Shown: piece after piece, positions 1 to 11,373 of the stretch
How the letters are laid out: each line of letters starts with the position of its first letter
Position numbering within the stretch: the stretch's first letter is position 1
From: Cephalopachus bancanus
Taxonomy: Eukaryota > Chordata > Mammalia > Primates > Tarsiidae
DNA length: 64,000 bases
Assembly: GCA_027257055.1 (NCBI GenBank)
Contig: JAPVLO010000133.1
Location: forward strand, 8,171,501 to 8,235,500
Direction of reading: 5' to 3'
The notes under the pieces: model-generated
Told to the model about the DNA's origin: nothing
Database searches by the model: none
What the model saw: only the letters and a program-made list of their open reading frames with translations
Made by a program: the position numbers and the translations under genes

Positions 1-2282
1 CAACAGTAAAGAAGCAAAAAGATATTCCTTCCCAATGCCCATGGGAATGTATTAAAGAGAAAGCTGTTTCTTGAGGAGGGAAGCTGGCCATCCCAAGTGT
101 CGTCATACTATTTCTATAGAGTTATTGTTGCGAGGAAAAAAAAACACCATGTCTTCATGCCTTAGTGAAGAATCCCTTTGGGCTGTGGGCCCTTGCCTGC
201 CGAAATGGCCAGTTCCTTCCCTGGGTAGGTTTTGGTTAGGCATAGTCTCTCCTGGATGGCCAAGGGTGAGAATCTAATTCCTTCACATTCTTTTTTTTTA
301 AAGTTAAATTCAAAATAATTCATGACCTAAATAAGGCTGAATACATCCTTATTTATTGAGTGATGTGAAAATTACCCATTGTCACTGGAGCATTTCATTT
401 CCATAATATCTAAAATGTCATTTTTTGCTGTATCTGCTCATTTGATGATCCTCATGTGGAGAGTCAGGAGGCAGAATTAATATTCTTGTCCTTGCTGCAT
501 GGAAAAGAACCTGGCAGGATGCTTGTCATTTCTTAAATTCCTCTCTGAACTGTTTATCTGGGTCTGAGAGGGACAATACAGGAGATTGGCTTTTTACTGG
601 GAACCCGGGCACTTTGTACCTCAAGAGCGGAAACAATTTAATCCCATTTTCTACAGCTTCTACAAGTAGAGTCAGATAAGCTCCAGCTTCTGAAGATCAA
701 TGTGAACTTCTTCTACCCATCATTTCTTCAGGACAGTCAAGCCTGCGTGGGAGATTTGTCCTCAGTAGCTCGAAGGGGAGGCTCACAACCAAGGCGGGCA
801 CCAGAGGTGATGGGCCAGCAGGGAAACCAGACACCTCCCACCCAGCCCGCAGGAGACTGGGCAGGAGAGCCTGTCTCATGACGGAGGAGACAGGTGCAGT
901 GGGCCTTTTAGGATGAGACACCAACGGCTAATAAAACTGGGTTGGGGTGGTCTACTCCAGTAGCCTATGGAAAAATTAGTCTGGGAATTAAAGTGTGCCA
1001 TCGAAGCAAGGGTCAGGGCAGAGGACTCTGCAGGTGTGCCGAGTAGGTGACCCACCTGGCCATCTGTGCTGCTTAGCTTCACCTGCATGTGAGACCAGCA
1101 AAGGCTCTTTCAACCAAGAGCACAGGTGCAGGAAGCACGGAGGAGTTCCTTCTTCCTGTGTAAAGGAGGAATTCCTTCTTCCTGTGTAAAGTTGTTTATA
1201 ATCGGCTGCCTTCCCCTTTGGGTTTGCCAGAGGCGTTGTTCCTACAATCAGCCCAACCTCTCATGTCTCTCCTCTGGCCAATCTGGGGGAAGCTCTGAAG
1301 ATGCTATCAGGGACTCATGTGAGGCTCATGCGACTGATCTGCAGGTCTCCCCCCAGCGACACAGTGGGCCTCCCTGCCTCGAGAAGGCTGTCAGAATGAT
1401 GATGAGGACGCTGAGGTGATACGACTCATCTAAGCCAAAGTGGAGACTATTGCTTTCACTTCTTAGAATATGTGTCATTCATAGTGGCAGTTATCTCTTT
1501 GCTGTTCATATTAATGAAGAAAATAAAATAAAATAGAGCATAACTTAAAAATTGCATCTATTTTTTGGCATCAAGAATTTGTTGTTTTACTTGGGATGAT
1601 ACATTTATACTAACAGATTTTTTTTCTTGCAATTTAGGAAACTGTATTACTCTCAACAAAATCACACTGGTCCCCAGAAAAATAGTGGAAAGGTGCTTAG
1701 TTTATTTGATGTAATCTCATAGCTAATTCCCTAATTCCCCATGCTTCTAATCAGGAAATTATCCCAGAATGGTGGGAAGGCGAGGCCTGGTCACCCTGTT
1801 TACTGCCTGGTTTATTCCACCCTTGACGGAAAGGTGACAATTAAGTAGGGGACTACTGGACAATGTTATTCATCCTGAAACACCCAGAGTTAGCATCATT
1901 GCTGGGTACTCCATAAATGTAAGAGATTTCTGTTGATTTTCAAGATTATGTGAGCTTTCAAGTCCTTTAGCCTCCAAACAATATATTACACCGATCCTTA
2001 TTATTCCTAGATTCCTCACTTGCAAATTTGCCTTGTCACTTTGATTTACTTGTGACCTCAAAATCAGTACTCCCAGCAGTCTCGTTGTCTTTCAGACATT
2101 CCCAGAGTAGCCAAAACTTTAAATCACCTAATGTGCAGCTCCTGGCCAAGGTCAAGCAGAACAACTCTCTGCCCTCCTGTTTCAGTCCTCACACTATAAA
2201 CAAATGTCCTTTTCAGGGTCTACCCAGTGCCACATTTTCTCATTTTTATGCTGTTTATGGGTGATTTTGTTGTTTAAAATAG
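1..2282. other. CALCR intron, mostly unrecognised sequence
   Basis: Intronic DNA of CALCR. I see no exon-like coding segment and no clear repeat family, apart from a small tandem duplication listed separately. The open frames here are short and show no conserved motif. Confidence 0.6.
1146..1191. repeat. Short tandem duplication (26-bp spacing)
   Basis: The 20-base string TTCCTTCTTCCTGTGTAAAG occurs at 1146-1165 and again at 1172-1191 without a mismatch, which suggests a recent local duplication inside the CALCR intron. Confidence 0.85.
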
Positions 2283-2640
2283 CCCCCGAAGTGCAGTACT
2301 GAAGTGCATTGTGGTGTTCCTAAGTGCAAGAAGGCTGTGACATACCGTAGAGAGAGAAAGTGTGTCAGATACATTTCCTCGGGCAGAAGTTACAGTGCTG
2401 TTGACTGAGAGGTCAGCGTGAATGAATCAACAGTGTACGTTAAATAAGATGTCATTCGACAAAAGCACAGACCAAGTTACATGATGAGTGCTTGATGAAA
2501 ATGCTGTGACCAGAGGCTCAAGGGAACCTAGCCCTGTGCTTCTTCTGGGAGCAATGGCACAGTGTCTGCTAATCTAGCTTTTGTAGGCACTGTAGAGACC
2601 ACAGTTCGTGCAAATAATGAGAATGAACTAGATACAAAAC
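2283..2640 (+). mobile_element. Tigger/pogo-type DNA transposon fossil
   Basis: The sequence resembles the start of a Tigger (TcMar, pogo-like) transposase. A degraded reading gives a Lys-Lys-Ala-Val stretch and, further on, Val-Asn-Glu-Ser-Thr-Val-Tyr-Val-Lys, typical of the CENP-B-like helix-turn-helix. It is followed by the familiar segment about 'deaAAATGcTGTGACCAGAGGCTCAaGG' and ends in a GAGAATGAAC-like tail. Stop codons interrupt it, so it is not functional. The family is recognised from memory and the exact subfamily is uncertain. Confidence 0.65.
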
Positions 2641-2904
2641 TTGAAGCCAGAGCTGCCCTGGATGACACAGGCATAAGGCCATCATCTTCATCCTCTTCTC
2701 TCTTTCTCCACAAGTGACAGCCACCAAAGCATCTACCTGAAACTCTGGATCCTGAAGGAACAGTGTTTTTGAATAACAGTGACCTTCAAAGGCCATTCAG
2801 AGTAGCCACTGGATTTCTCATTTTACCTGTATGTCAATATAGCAAGAACTTGCTTAGCAAATGCAAAACTAACATAATACTAAATCAAATAACCCAATTA
2901 GAAA

Positions 2905-3118
2905 AGCAATCAGTGCTTTCCTAACCTAGATAGAAATTACCTTTCAATTACCTGGTGTTTTCAGTTACCTGCATCACCGTACCACTGTTGTCAGAGTCAG
3001 AAGTTGATTTGGAAAAGTCAGTGCTTTCCTGAGCTAAATAGATATAACCTTGAGATTAACTGATGTTTTTAGTTATCTTCACCACTGTACCACTGTGATC
3101 AGAATCAGAGATTGATCC
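2905..3118. repeat. Two-copy tandem duplication, unit about 107 bp
   Basis: The phrase TCAGTGCTTTCCT begins near 2910 and again near 3017. Each copy continues through matching blocks ('GTACCACTGTxxTCAGAxTCAGA'), so the whole unit of about 107 bp is duplicated head to tail. Divergence between copies is substantial, so the event is old. Confidence 0.75.
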
Positions 3119-3507
3119 TGCCTCTGAAAATATGGTGTCTGCCTTCTCCTGGGCCCAGCTGGCTTTCTCCTATGTTCCATGAATCCCGAAAGAAAAGGAT
3201 GCATACTGGAATGTGTGTTGGCTCCACATGTCAGATTCTCAGAAAATGCATTACTGCTGCCGTGCATTCATTGGAAATACCTGTTTGTCAGGCTGCTGCA
3301 CACTGAAGGTCTCTCTGTGCTTTATGAAAAGAAGACCTGAGATAAGTTATGGTGCAAACAAAGGAAGGGGCACATCATATCAAACCGAGCCTCTGGTAAA
3401 ATAAGGATGCCAATAATTGTCCCTAATGTCTTAGACTTTGAATGCTGGATGTTATTGTTGTTGTTGCCATTGTTGGAAGAAGACAAGCACAGTTAAATAT
3501 CCCAGGT

Positions 3508-3740
3508 ATTGGTCCTCAACTGGGGACATTTTTCTCCCCAGAGGACATTTGACAATGTCTGAGACATTTTTGATTGTCAAGACCAGGTAGGGGTGTGGCT
3601 GGCATCTGATAAAGAGAGATTAGGAATTGCCAAATGCCCAATGGTGCACAGGGCAGTTCCACAATCACAATGACACATCATCTAATCAAAGACCATAATT
3701 TAATAAAAAACCATGTCAGTGGTGCCAAGACGCAGATCCA
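3508..3740 (+). mobile_element. hAT-Charlie-like nonautonomous (MER-type) element
   Basis: The stretch contains a 'TCCTCAACTGGGGACATTTT' start, then 'GACATTTGACAATGTCTGAG', 'ACATTTTTGATTGTCA' and 'GCTGGCATCTGATAAA', in the order found in a common mammalian MER-type hAT repeat. I recall the consensus but not its exact name. It is noncoding. Confidence 0.6.
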
Positions 3741-4430
3741 CTCTCGGGGTGATGCTGGAGTAGCTTCAGGTACCCTACTAGGCAGCTGAGCAGTGATTAC
3801 TTCTAGGCAGACACTGACATGTGACCCTTCTGACTCCCCCAAGGATGTGCCTCTCACATGTGCAGGGCATGCTCAGTGAGGATGCCATTCTGATCCTTGT
3901 GCCCAGAAAGACTTGGTCCCAGAAACCAGGGCTCCCATGTGAAAACAAAAGCATAAATAGTAACTGGACTTAGCATGGCTCTTGGTTCATTCATGATACA
4001 CCTGTCACCCGATTCTGTCCTTTTTATTGTTAAAGAAACATCACCAGCAGATCCATGAACTCCAAGAATAGCATTAAAAATGCCTGGGGTATTTGCATCC
4101 TTGGCCATAGAAAACAGGTCATAAAAGCCGTGGGCAAATCCTTGGATGTGACCTAAAATTGTGTATATGATGCGTTGCAGGAGAATGAATCTGTCTCATC
4201 GCAACAGGTCCCCAGAACATGATGGGAAAGAAAGTCTGTGGACGAGCTTCCACTAGCCCATCTGGCTACTGACATGTGGTACCAAGGACCTGTGCCTTGC
4301 CACTGTGGCTGGGGGTGTGCAGACAGGCACCTGGAGGCTGCCTCGCAAGCTGAATGCCGACGCTGGCGCCTCCATCCTGTGTTTGCAGCCCGGCCTGTGC
4401 CCTTCTCTGAACACCTTTGTCTTCTGACAG
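3741..4430. other. CALCR intron end with splice acceptor
   Basis: Unrecognised intronic sequence. It finishes in a pyrimidine-rich tract and CAG at 4428-4430, the acceptor for the next exon. Confidence 0.7.
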
Positions 4431-4584
4431 GTGAGCTGCAAGGTCCTGCACTTCTTCCACCAGTACATGATGGCCTGCAACTACTTCTGGATGCTCTGTG
4501 AAGGCATCTACCTTCACACGCTTGTTGTGGTATCGGTGTTCACGGAGGAGCAGCAGCTACGTTGGTACTACCTCTTGGGCTGGG
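4431..4584 (+). CDS. CALCR: CALCR exon: ECL1 end, TM3, ICL2, start of TM4
   Basis: This exon encodes 51 codons plus one base, from [11 protein letters not shown] to YYLLGWG. The Cys in the first triad is the conserved TM3 cysteine that pairs with the ECL2 cysteine of a later exon. [22 protein letters not shown] is the class B TM3 signature, with the conserved Glu-Gly-x-Tyr-Leu-His needed for receptor activation. The segment [17 protein letters not shown] forms ICL2 and the start of TM4. The acceptor is CAG at 4428-4430 and the donor is GTAGGT at 4585. It leaves phase 1, matching the next exon. Compared with human as I remember it, several conservative changes are present (for example Ile to Val after His-Thr-Leu). 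Confidence 0.97.
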
Positions 4585-5521
4585 GTAGGTGTTCTCCCGG
4601 CTGAGTCCCGGGTCACCTCTGCCCTGTCTGTGCGGTTACTCTGTCTAGTCTTGGTCTCAGAGAACGATTAGGGGCCCAATCTCCCAGGGTCCGGTGGGGC
4701 GTGGGTGCTGGCGGGAACCAGGTGTCCTGGGGAACTTAGGAGAAGCCCTTGAACCAGCTCAGTCTCACTGCGATGAGCTCGAGGTGGCTCAGAGAAGGAA
4801 GGGCACAACTGCTGAGGGTGACTTTGGTAAGCAAACCCAGTAATGGTAGACACAAGTCGCCCCTGATTCCGATGAGGAAATTGCTGATAGGGCCGTCTGC
4901 TGCTGTATCCTTCACACACTCACAGGGCATAGGAGAACCTCACCCCCAACCTGCCTCCATCTCCTTCTCAGGAACATTTTCTCCTGCATATTCACCAGCC
5001 GGCCTCCTCAGTGGAGGTCAGGAAGTGACCTTCCTGTTGAGAGGCAGACATAGGCAGTGGGCCCCAAACAGAGCCTGTCTGGACAAAATACCAGCCCTCA
5101 TCTGCACAGCTGCCCCTGCCAGGCTGGCAGCAGAAGGCACACCAGCATCCTTACCATCCAGGGGTGGACACTGGCTCTGCCTGTCCTGCCGGCTCCACAG
5201 CAGCCAGGAGCCTCCCCTGCTGGTGCCTGTCCTCAAATGGGCCAGGATGCAGCCCAGATGGCCTTGGTCATGTCTTGTCTTCTATCCTCAGCCTTCCATG
5301 GAAGCCAGTCCTCCCTCTCCCTGGCCCGCCTAGCTTTACGCACACCCCTCGACTACTCCTAGGCTTCCTTTGCTGGTCCCACCAGGAACTGCCTGGGTGC
5401 AATTTAATCCCCGCAGTGGCAATTCTGATCATCACAGTCATAAAAGCTGGAGTTGGTCAAATGCCTTCCAGTGGAAGACCCGAAAATAACACTCCAGCCC
5501 AGGCTAATCACATACACTTGT

Positions 5522-5561
<40 letters not shown>
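5522..5561. repeat. (CA)n microsatellite
   Basis: Uninterrupted CA dinucleotides for about 38 bases in the CALCR intron. The His-Thr runs in translated frames here come from this tract. Confidence 0.97.
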
Positions 5562-5562
<1 letters not shown>

Positions 5563-6094
5563 ACTTACGTATACACCCACTTCTGTCAGATTTGTTTCCT
5601 TTGAAATAAAATCTATGGTATACTTCTTGCACCCATTTTAACTACACAAAACCATCTATCTGCCACTCTCAGAAAGTTTTCCATAGAAAAAAGGGTTGTA
5701 AACATCTTCTTGCCTGTGACATCCAGCAAAGATGAGGGCACCTGGGGTTGACACAGTCCATGGCTCCTACAGGATGCTAATGTGTTATGAATTAGTTGTA
5801 AGAGCTTTGGGCACTATCATAGACAGCCCAATGCTGATATCTGCTTAACACATAAAAAGTAACAAATTGTTCAGCTGTATCAAAAAGGAGGCAGCAGTAG
5901 TAAGTGCAATATTTATGTGACACCTTAGCCTTCCTTATGCAGCAAATATTTAAAATGTCATCAGAATGACTGAAGTCAAAAACTAGAACATTGCACTCAG
6001 TAAGGTCAGCACAGAAGTAACCATCAGGTGCAAAAGCTCGTCATACAAGGCAAAGAAATCTTGGAGACCTGCTGGACAGCATCACACCTGCAGC

Positions 6095-6200
6095 TAGCCA
6101 TCCATGTGGTACTGTGCTGTACATTTAGAAATCTGTGAAAAGGGAAGATCTTATGGAAGATATTCTCACCATGATAAAAATAAATACTAATATTTTAAAA
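6095..6200 (+). mobile_element. L1M 3'-end remnant
   Basis: The order 'GTACTGTGCTGTACATTTAG', 'GAAGATCTTATGGAAG' and 'ATTCTCACCATGATAAAAATA' is like the end of old L1 elements (GTGCTGTACA..., AGATCTTA..., TTCTCACCA...). It is a short, diverged fragment. Confidence 0.45.
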
Positions 6201-6306
6201 ATAAATAGAGGAATTGCATTTCTATAGATAGATTTTTGGAAAGACAATTAACCAAATAGCTCTAAAATGTAATTTTTTTTAGCATACCAGTGCTAAGTCT
6301 GTCTTT

Positions 6307-6308
<2 letters not shown>

Positions 6309-6352
<44 letters not shown>
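6309..6352. repeat. (AC)n microsatellite
   Basis: About 22 uninterrupted AC dinucleotides within the same CALCR intron. Confidence 0.97.
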
Positions 6353-6354
<2 letters not shown>

Positions 6355-8258
6355 CGAAACTTCATCAAACTAATTACCATTAAAAAAATCGCAGTATCAA
6401 ATCTGAACTATGAGAACAGAACTGAGAGCTAGTGTAATGGCATATTTTAAAGCAATGGCCCTTTTAAAAAATTTTAAGGAAGCATTATCTTTAAATGCGA
6501 GGAAAACAAGAAAAATTACTACCAATTACCTTCTCAAGAAAAAGTGGTTTCCCTGAAACCTTAAAGAATTTAGTGGAGCAGAGAAGAATAAATTGCTTCT
6601 GGATAATATTTTATTATCCTTTTGATATTCTTTTCTTATGAAGACAGTATAATAGGTTCTAAATTTTACAATTCCGAGGGGAAAAAAGCATAACCTACGT
6701 ACTTTGAAAAGATTCTTAAAAGGGGGACTGAAGAAAATTTGGTCTCAAAAAGGTAAGTCCTAGGACTGAGTTTGTTGCAGTGATGTAAAGCTCTTCTACT
6801 TAGTTCTGTTGGGAAGGGTACTATCAACACCTGGACTTGAAACCAATCTCAAAGAATCGAAGGAGATATTGTCGACATCACACTCTGGGTGTCTGTTTGG
6901 TGGTAGAATCTCCTCAACAGAAAATGGAAGGATGGCTTTTCCGGTAGTTACTCCCTTCCAAGTCTGCCCAGCACCACTTAGTGGCTACTGTCTCTTAAAT
7001 AGAAACAACTTGAAATATTAAAGTTGAGTTCTCAGAAAAACCATTTATTGTTCATCCCTCTTCAAATTGATTACTCGTCTTGCTTGTTTTCTCTTTGTAA
7101 GAAATTAAAGGAAGAAAATGCCCCCCATGGGCTTCTGCATTGAACAGATAGAATTTATCTAATCCCCTAAAAAATGAATTCTGTGGAGAGAGGATTATTT
7201 TAACCCTCACTATCTTTGGTGGTTGGGATGAGTTGTCATGGATCTTGGGTCCTGGAGGGAGAGAAGAAAGAAAAAGTAAGTCATGTAAATAGAGGCCTTC
7301 TAGCTGGGGGAGGGTGAGGAGCCCAAGGAGTTCAAGGCGTAGGGTCTGTACTGCTCTCTGTATCAATTAGAAAACATCCTTTCCTTCCTGCAGATGATGA
7401 GATGAAATTGAGATGTCCACACGCCTCTCTTGAAGTCAAATCTAAAATACGTATTTCAAAATAAATCCAGAGAATGAGTTTATGCTTCTGAATGTGAGGA
7501 AATGGCATGTTAAAGCTGCTGTGAATCACAAAATCATGTTTTTGTGTAAACAGTCAAACGCAAAATTATTTCAGGTCAAGCGTTACATCGATGAACCCAT
7601 TGGATCAAATGCTTCCTGGGTTCAAAAGATGAGGCTCTTCTCTGGTGCAAAGTCAATATTTTGAGAGCTTTTCTTTTTTGCATGTCATTCATAGGAAATA
7701 GATTGAATTCTTTCCTGAGACACATTTCTTAATCTGACGGTAATGACAAAGCCTCTTTCTACAGATGGCTTAATCAAGTCAGACAATATTCTATTGTTTA
7801 TATGAACATCTGAGTGAAAGGAGAATCCCATTTTAATGAAAATCACAAATTTCTAGATTACAATTATAGAATGAAAGCTGATACTTTAAAAGTATCACCT
7901 GGCAGAAGGCATGGCCAGTGCCCCTCTTGCTTCACGTGTGGATTCCCAGAGCTTTTCCACCAGCGGAGTTGAGTCAGAGGGGCAGACACTCATCCTTTTC
8001 AAAGTTCTGCCATCGGAACATCCTGAGGGCAGCGAGCCCACGGGCTCCTCTGATGTGTTTGTATCAAAAGGAAACAGGACCCATGCACGTGATATAAACA
8101 GAGGGAAAACCATCTGCACACCAGCTGAGGCTTTGGGGACAGTCAGGCTATTGCCCCTCCACACTGTTCAGGTCACATCTTCCAGGTGACCCTGCTCCCC
8201 TCCATGAGAGAGCCTGGTACACCTATAACGAGAGTCTCTCTGGGGTCAGCTAACAATC

Positions 8259-8291
8259 ATCATCATTATCATCATCATCGTCGTCATCATA
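8259..8291. repeat. (ATC)n trinucleotide repeat
   Basis: An imperfect ATC/GTC trinucleotide tract in the CALCR intron, about 300 bases upstream of the following exon. Confidence 0.85.
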
Positions 8292-8579
8292 GACACACAG
8301 TGGTGCTAACAGTCACAGTGCACCCATTACACTCAGCCATTTGTAAAAGGCTTTTAGTTACCTGGATGCTCTTAACCAAACTCTCTGGAAGCACGTGCTG
8401 TTCTAACGGGGAATATTTTTAACTGGATTGACCAAAGGTAATCTGTGCCAAAACATCGGGGAAATAGCTTGACAGACAGGCTAAATTTGCCAGTGAGTTT
8501 GCAAGTGTGCAGCCATTGTCCTTGTAGCTACAGCTGGTGACCAGGAACCAAGTGTGACGTGTGCGTTTCTCATCTGTAG

Positions 8580-8640
8580 GGTTCCCGCTGGTGCCAACCA
8601 CTATCCATGCCATCACCAGGGCTCTGTACTTCAACGACAA
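8580..8640 (+). CDS. CALCR: CALCR exon: TM4 and start of ECL2
   Basis: A 61-base exon. With the split Gly codon from the previous exon it reads [19 protein letters not shown] and the first two bases of an Asn codon. This is TM4, with the conserved Pro residues, and the beginning of extracellular loop 2. The acceptor is TAG at 8577-8579 and the donor is GTAAGT at 8641. It enters in phase 1 and exits in phase 2. Human has Val where this sequence has Leu before YFND, from memory. Confidence 0.96.
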
Positions 8641-8719
8641 GTAAGTGTCATGAGGGTCTTCAAGTGACATGGTCACAAATGACATGCATCTGTATTGATG
8701 TGTTCCCTCCTTTTTTCAG
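8641..8719. other. Very short CALCR intron (79 bp)
   Basis: It has GTAAGT at the start and TTTTTTCAG at the end. At 79 bases it is close to the practical lower limit for mammalian introns, and it is much shorter than its neighbours. Confidence 0.95.
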
Positions 8720-8786
8720 CTGCTGGCTGAGTGTGGAGACCTATTTGCTTTACATAATCCATGGCCCTGTCATGGCAGCGTTGGTG
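8720..8786 (+). CDS. CALCR: CALCR exon: ECL2 and TM5 start
   Basis: A 67-base exon encoding [22 protein letters not shown] after completing the split Asn codon. The Cys-Trp pair is the conserved ECL2 CW motif, whose Cys forms the disulfide with the TM3 cysteine. [12 protein letters not shown] begins TM5. The acceptor is CAG at 8717-8719 and the donor is GTGAGA at 8787. It exits in phase 0. Tyr replaces the His I recall in human SVETHLLY. Confidence 0.96.
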
Positions 8787-11154
8787 GTGAGAACTGGTTT
8801 TTAATCCACTGTTAGCAGTACTGTCTATGTGTTGAGATTTTCGTGAGTGTGGCTCTATGCAGCATTTGTGCTATGACTTCAAATGAAGCTGATGTAACAA
8901 TATTCTATGACATTGATATTCTAAAACAATTTGATTTCAGAGGCTTTAAAAGCTGCCTCTTATTTAGACATGGGGGGTTACCACGGCTCATTGTCATTCA
9001 TACCGTGACAGGATGGAGCCTGTCCTTTAGGACTTCTAGGACTAGATCCTCTAGGAAAACAGTCTCAAGCCACAGACTAGTTTCTCCTGTACTGAGGGCG
9101 CAATGATTAGTGACTGATGAAACTGGATTATCATCCAGACTATCTTCTCACTTTCCTGACCTTTCCAATGGAAATTAAGTTTTCTCAGAGCAGTGATGTC
9201 TCACCAGTCCAACTGTCCTTGTGAGAACCCCCTGATGTGGGTCTGAACCTTTGCAGCACACGATAAGAGCTCAGTTATTACCAAAGGTCTCTTTTCTTTC
9301 TTGAATTTTTGGGAAAATAATGTTTATTTCTATTCTGGGTAAAAAATGACTCTAACCACTTTAAATTGTCACTTAAATTTTAAGAGCTCCAATTTTAAAA
9401 CTAATCTTCATTGCCAAACATAATCTGTGACCCAATAGATGTTAATGTCCTATTAGTTTTTTTATACTTTAAAAAATACTTATACTCTTGCCATTGTGTC
9501 CACTGTTCTAGGAGAGACCACGTTTTGCATCATAGTAAAATCAGAATATCATATGTACCATTCAGTTTCTCTAGAGTTACATAATCTTGTGTCTTATGAA
9601 CCAATTCATATAAGATTAAGCAAACATTTTAATTTTATATTTTGCTGCTGTATACATGGTCTATTAACAGTGTCTATAACAGTATCTAATAACAGTGTCT
9701 ATTCTAGATGGGCACTTTGATGCTCCTGAAAAAATATCTTTTTAAGCATTTTTGGTATATGGGAAATCTTGCTACGTAACATTTATTCTTTCATTCAATG
9801 CTTCTGCTTAGAAGTTTGTCTGTATTATGATCATCTGGGAGCTTTGAGGAACTTTTGTATTTGTCACATCCTCTTTGATATTCCACAGCTCTAACATTTT
9901 TTGGTCTGTGAACTTGAGGTCCAGACATTCAAACATCCAACACAAGCTCAAGCAGTTAGTAATAAATAGTGAACTCTGGGCAAATGTTGTATTCTTACTG
10001 TGGAATCTCCTGTTCTTATATATGGGGCTCACATTCAACAGTGGCTGTAGCAAGCGTTGGCGAGCTAGGGGGGCACAAGAACTCTTGTGCACTCCTGGAG
10101 GGGACATGAAATAAAGCCCCCTTTGGAAACACAGCTGGGCAATCTCTTATAAAGGTAAACACATATACACACCTTATGAAGAGGTAATTACACTCTCTTG
10201 AGGTGCTTATTCAAGAGAAATGAAAACATATGTCCACACAAAGAAAGTGCACACGTTGATGGCATCTCTACCTATAAGAATCAACTTGTGGAAACAGCTC
10301 AGTTTCCATCAATAGGAAGGAATAAACAAACTGTTTTATTTAATAATAGAGGACTACCAAACAATAAAAATGAATGAAATGCTAATCTACACAACATGGG
10401 TGAATCTCACTGATAATACATGAGGTCTAAGAAGCCAGAGACACAGAAGAGTGCCCATGATAGCACCCTCCCTGTCTGGGGTTGCTTGAGGAGGATGGGG
10501 AGGAGCATTGGGCAGTGGAGGCAAGGAGGCTTTCTGGGTGGTATAAATGTGCTTTGTCTTCTTTGGAATGGGGCTACACAGGCGCTTGCATTTCTCCAAA
10601 CTTGTCCAATGGACACATAAGGTCTGCATCTTACTGAATGTAAATTATACCTCAGCAAAGTCATTTTCTTTTAAAAAGTGTTGTTTTTTAAAAATGCCTA
10701 TGCTAGCTGTCTCCACTAAGTGAAATTTCCAGATACATTTTTCAGTCCTCAGTCCACATTCAGTTTAGTAGGCCTGAGTCAAGGGAAAATCTTAAGACTA
10801 AAAAGACAAGAAGGCGAGGTCTAAGAGTATTGTTATGACTCCCCTTCATGAAAGTTATAAAAGTCAAAATAAAGAAAAAACTCCTCGTTAGAGCTGAGCT
10901 AGCACATTTACATGTACAGGAGAAGTGTTTTCTTATTTAGGGAAAAAAGAAAATATGAGTGAATGCAGGTCTGAAAGGGTCTCAGCTGCCCTGATATCTG
11001 GACCCAGGAATGCTGAGTGGACGGTGTGCCTCTCAGCAGGCTCCCTATTCTGTGTGGGTGATGTCCACCCCCATACCGGACAAACAGGGCCAAGCACGGG
11101 GGTATCCTTGAGGGCCCTGGGCAAGCAGCTGCTCACAATGTCATATCGTTGCAG
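8787..11154. other. CALCR intron (2.4 kb)
   Basis: Intron with a GTGAGA donor and a TTGCAG acceptor. It holds an L1M 3' fragment at 10110-10680. The rest is AT-rich and unrecognised. Confidence 0.7.
10110..10680 (+). mobile_element. L1M 3'-end fragment
   Basis: It has the typical order of an old L1 3' end: 'TTTCCATCAATAGGAAGGAA', 'ATAAACAAACTG', 'ACATGGGTGAATCTCAC', then a GC-rich 3' UTR block and 'GTAAATTATACCTCAGCAAAG'. It is 5'-truncated and has no open frame. Confidence 0.75.
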
Positions 11155-11373
11155 GTCAACTTCTTCTTTCTACTCAACATTGTCCGGGTGCTTGTGACCA
11201 AGATGCGAGAAACCCACGAGGCGGAGTCGCACATGTACCTGAAGGCTGTGAAGGCCACCATGGTCCTGGTGCCCCTGCTGGGCGTCCAGTTTGTGGTCTT
11301 TCCATGGAGACCTTCCAACAAGGTGCTGGGGAAAATCTACGATTACTTCATGCACTCTCTGATCCACTTCCAG
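11155..11373 (+). CDS. CALCR: CALCR exon: TM5, ICL3, TM6, ECL3, TM7 start
   Basis: A 219-base (73-codon), phase 0 exon that runs from [19 protein letters not shown] to MHSLIHFQ. It contains the cytoplasmic end of TM5 and the basic ICL3 ([21 protein letters not shown]), which couples to G proteins. TM6 has the class B PLLG kink ([20 protein letters not shown]). ECL3 ([12 protein letters not shown]) and the start of TM7 follow. The acceptor is CAG at 11152-11154 and the donor is GTAGGG at 11374. Changes against my memory of human are few: Met-Val for Met-Ile, Gly-Val for Gly-Ile, Lys-Val for Lys-Met, Tyr-Phe for Tyr-Val. Confidence 0.97.

Larger units (their letters stand above)
4585..8579. other. 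CALCR intron (4.0 kb)
   Basis: Intron with GT donor and TAG acceptor. It holds two (CA)n tracts and a small L1 3'-end remnant, listed separately. The 4.6-5.5 kb part is GC-richer and has long chance open frames on both strands with no recognisable protein. The remainder is unrecognised. Confidence 0.7.

Noticed and set aside
1..4430. Possible intronic microRNAs miR-489/miR-653
   Set aside because: These are known in human CALCR, but I find no matching mature sequence here. By human distances they should lie further upstream.
4749..5604. Overlapping frames of 194 and 146 codons on the + strand
   Set aside because: They lie in a CALCR intron, overlap in different frames in GC-rich DNA and run into a (CA)n tract. 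No domain is recognisable.
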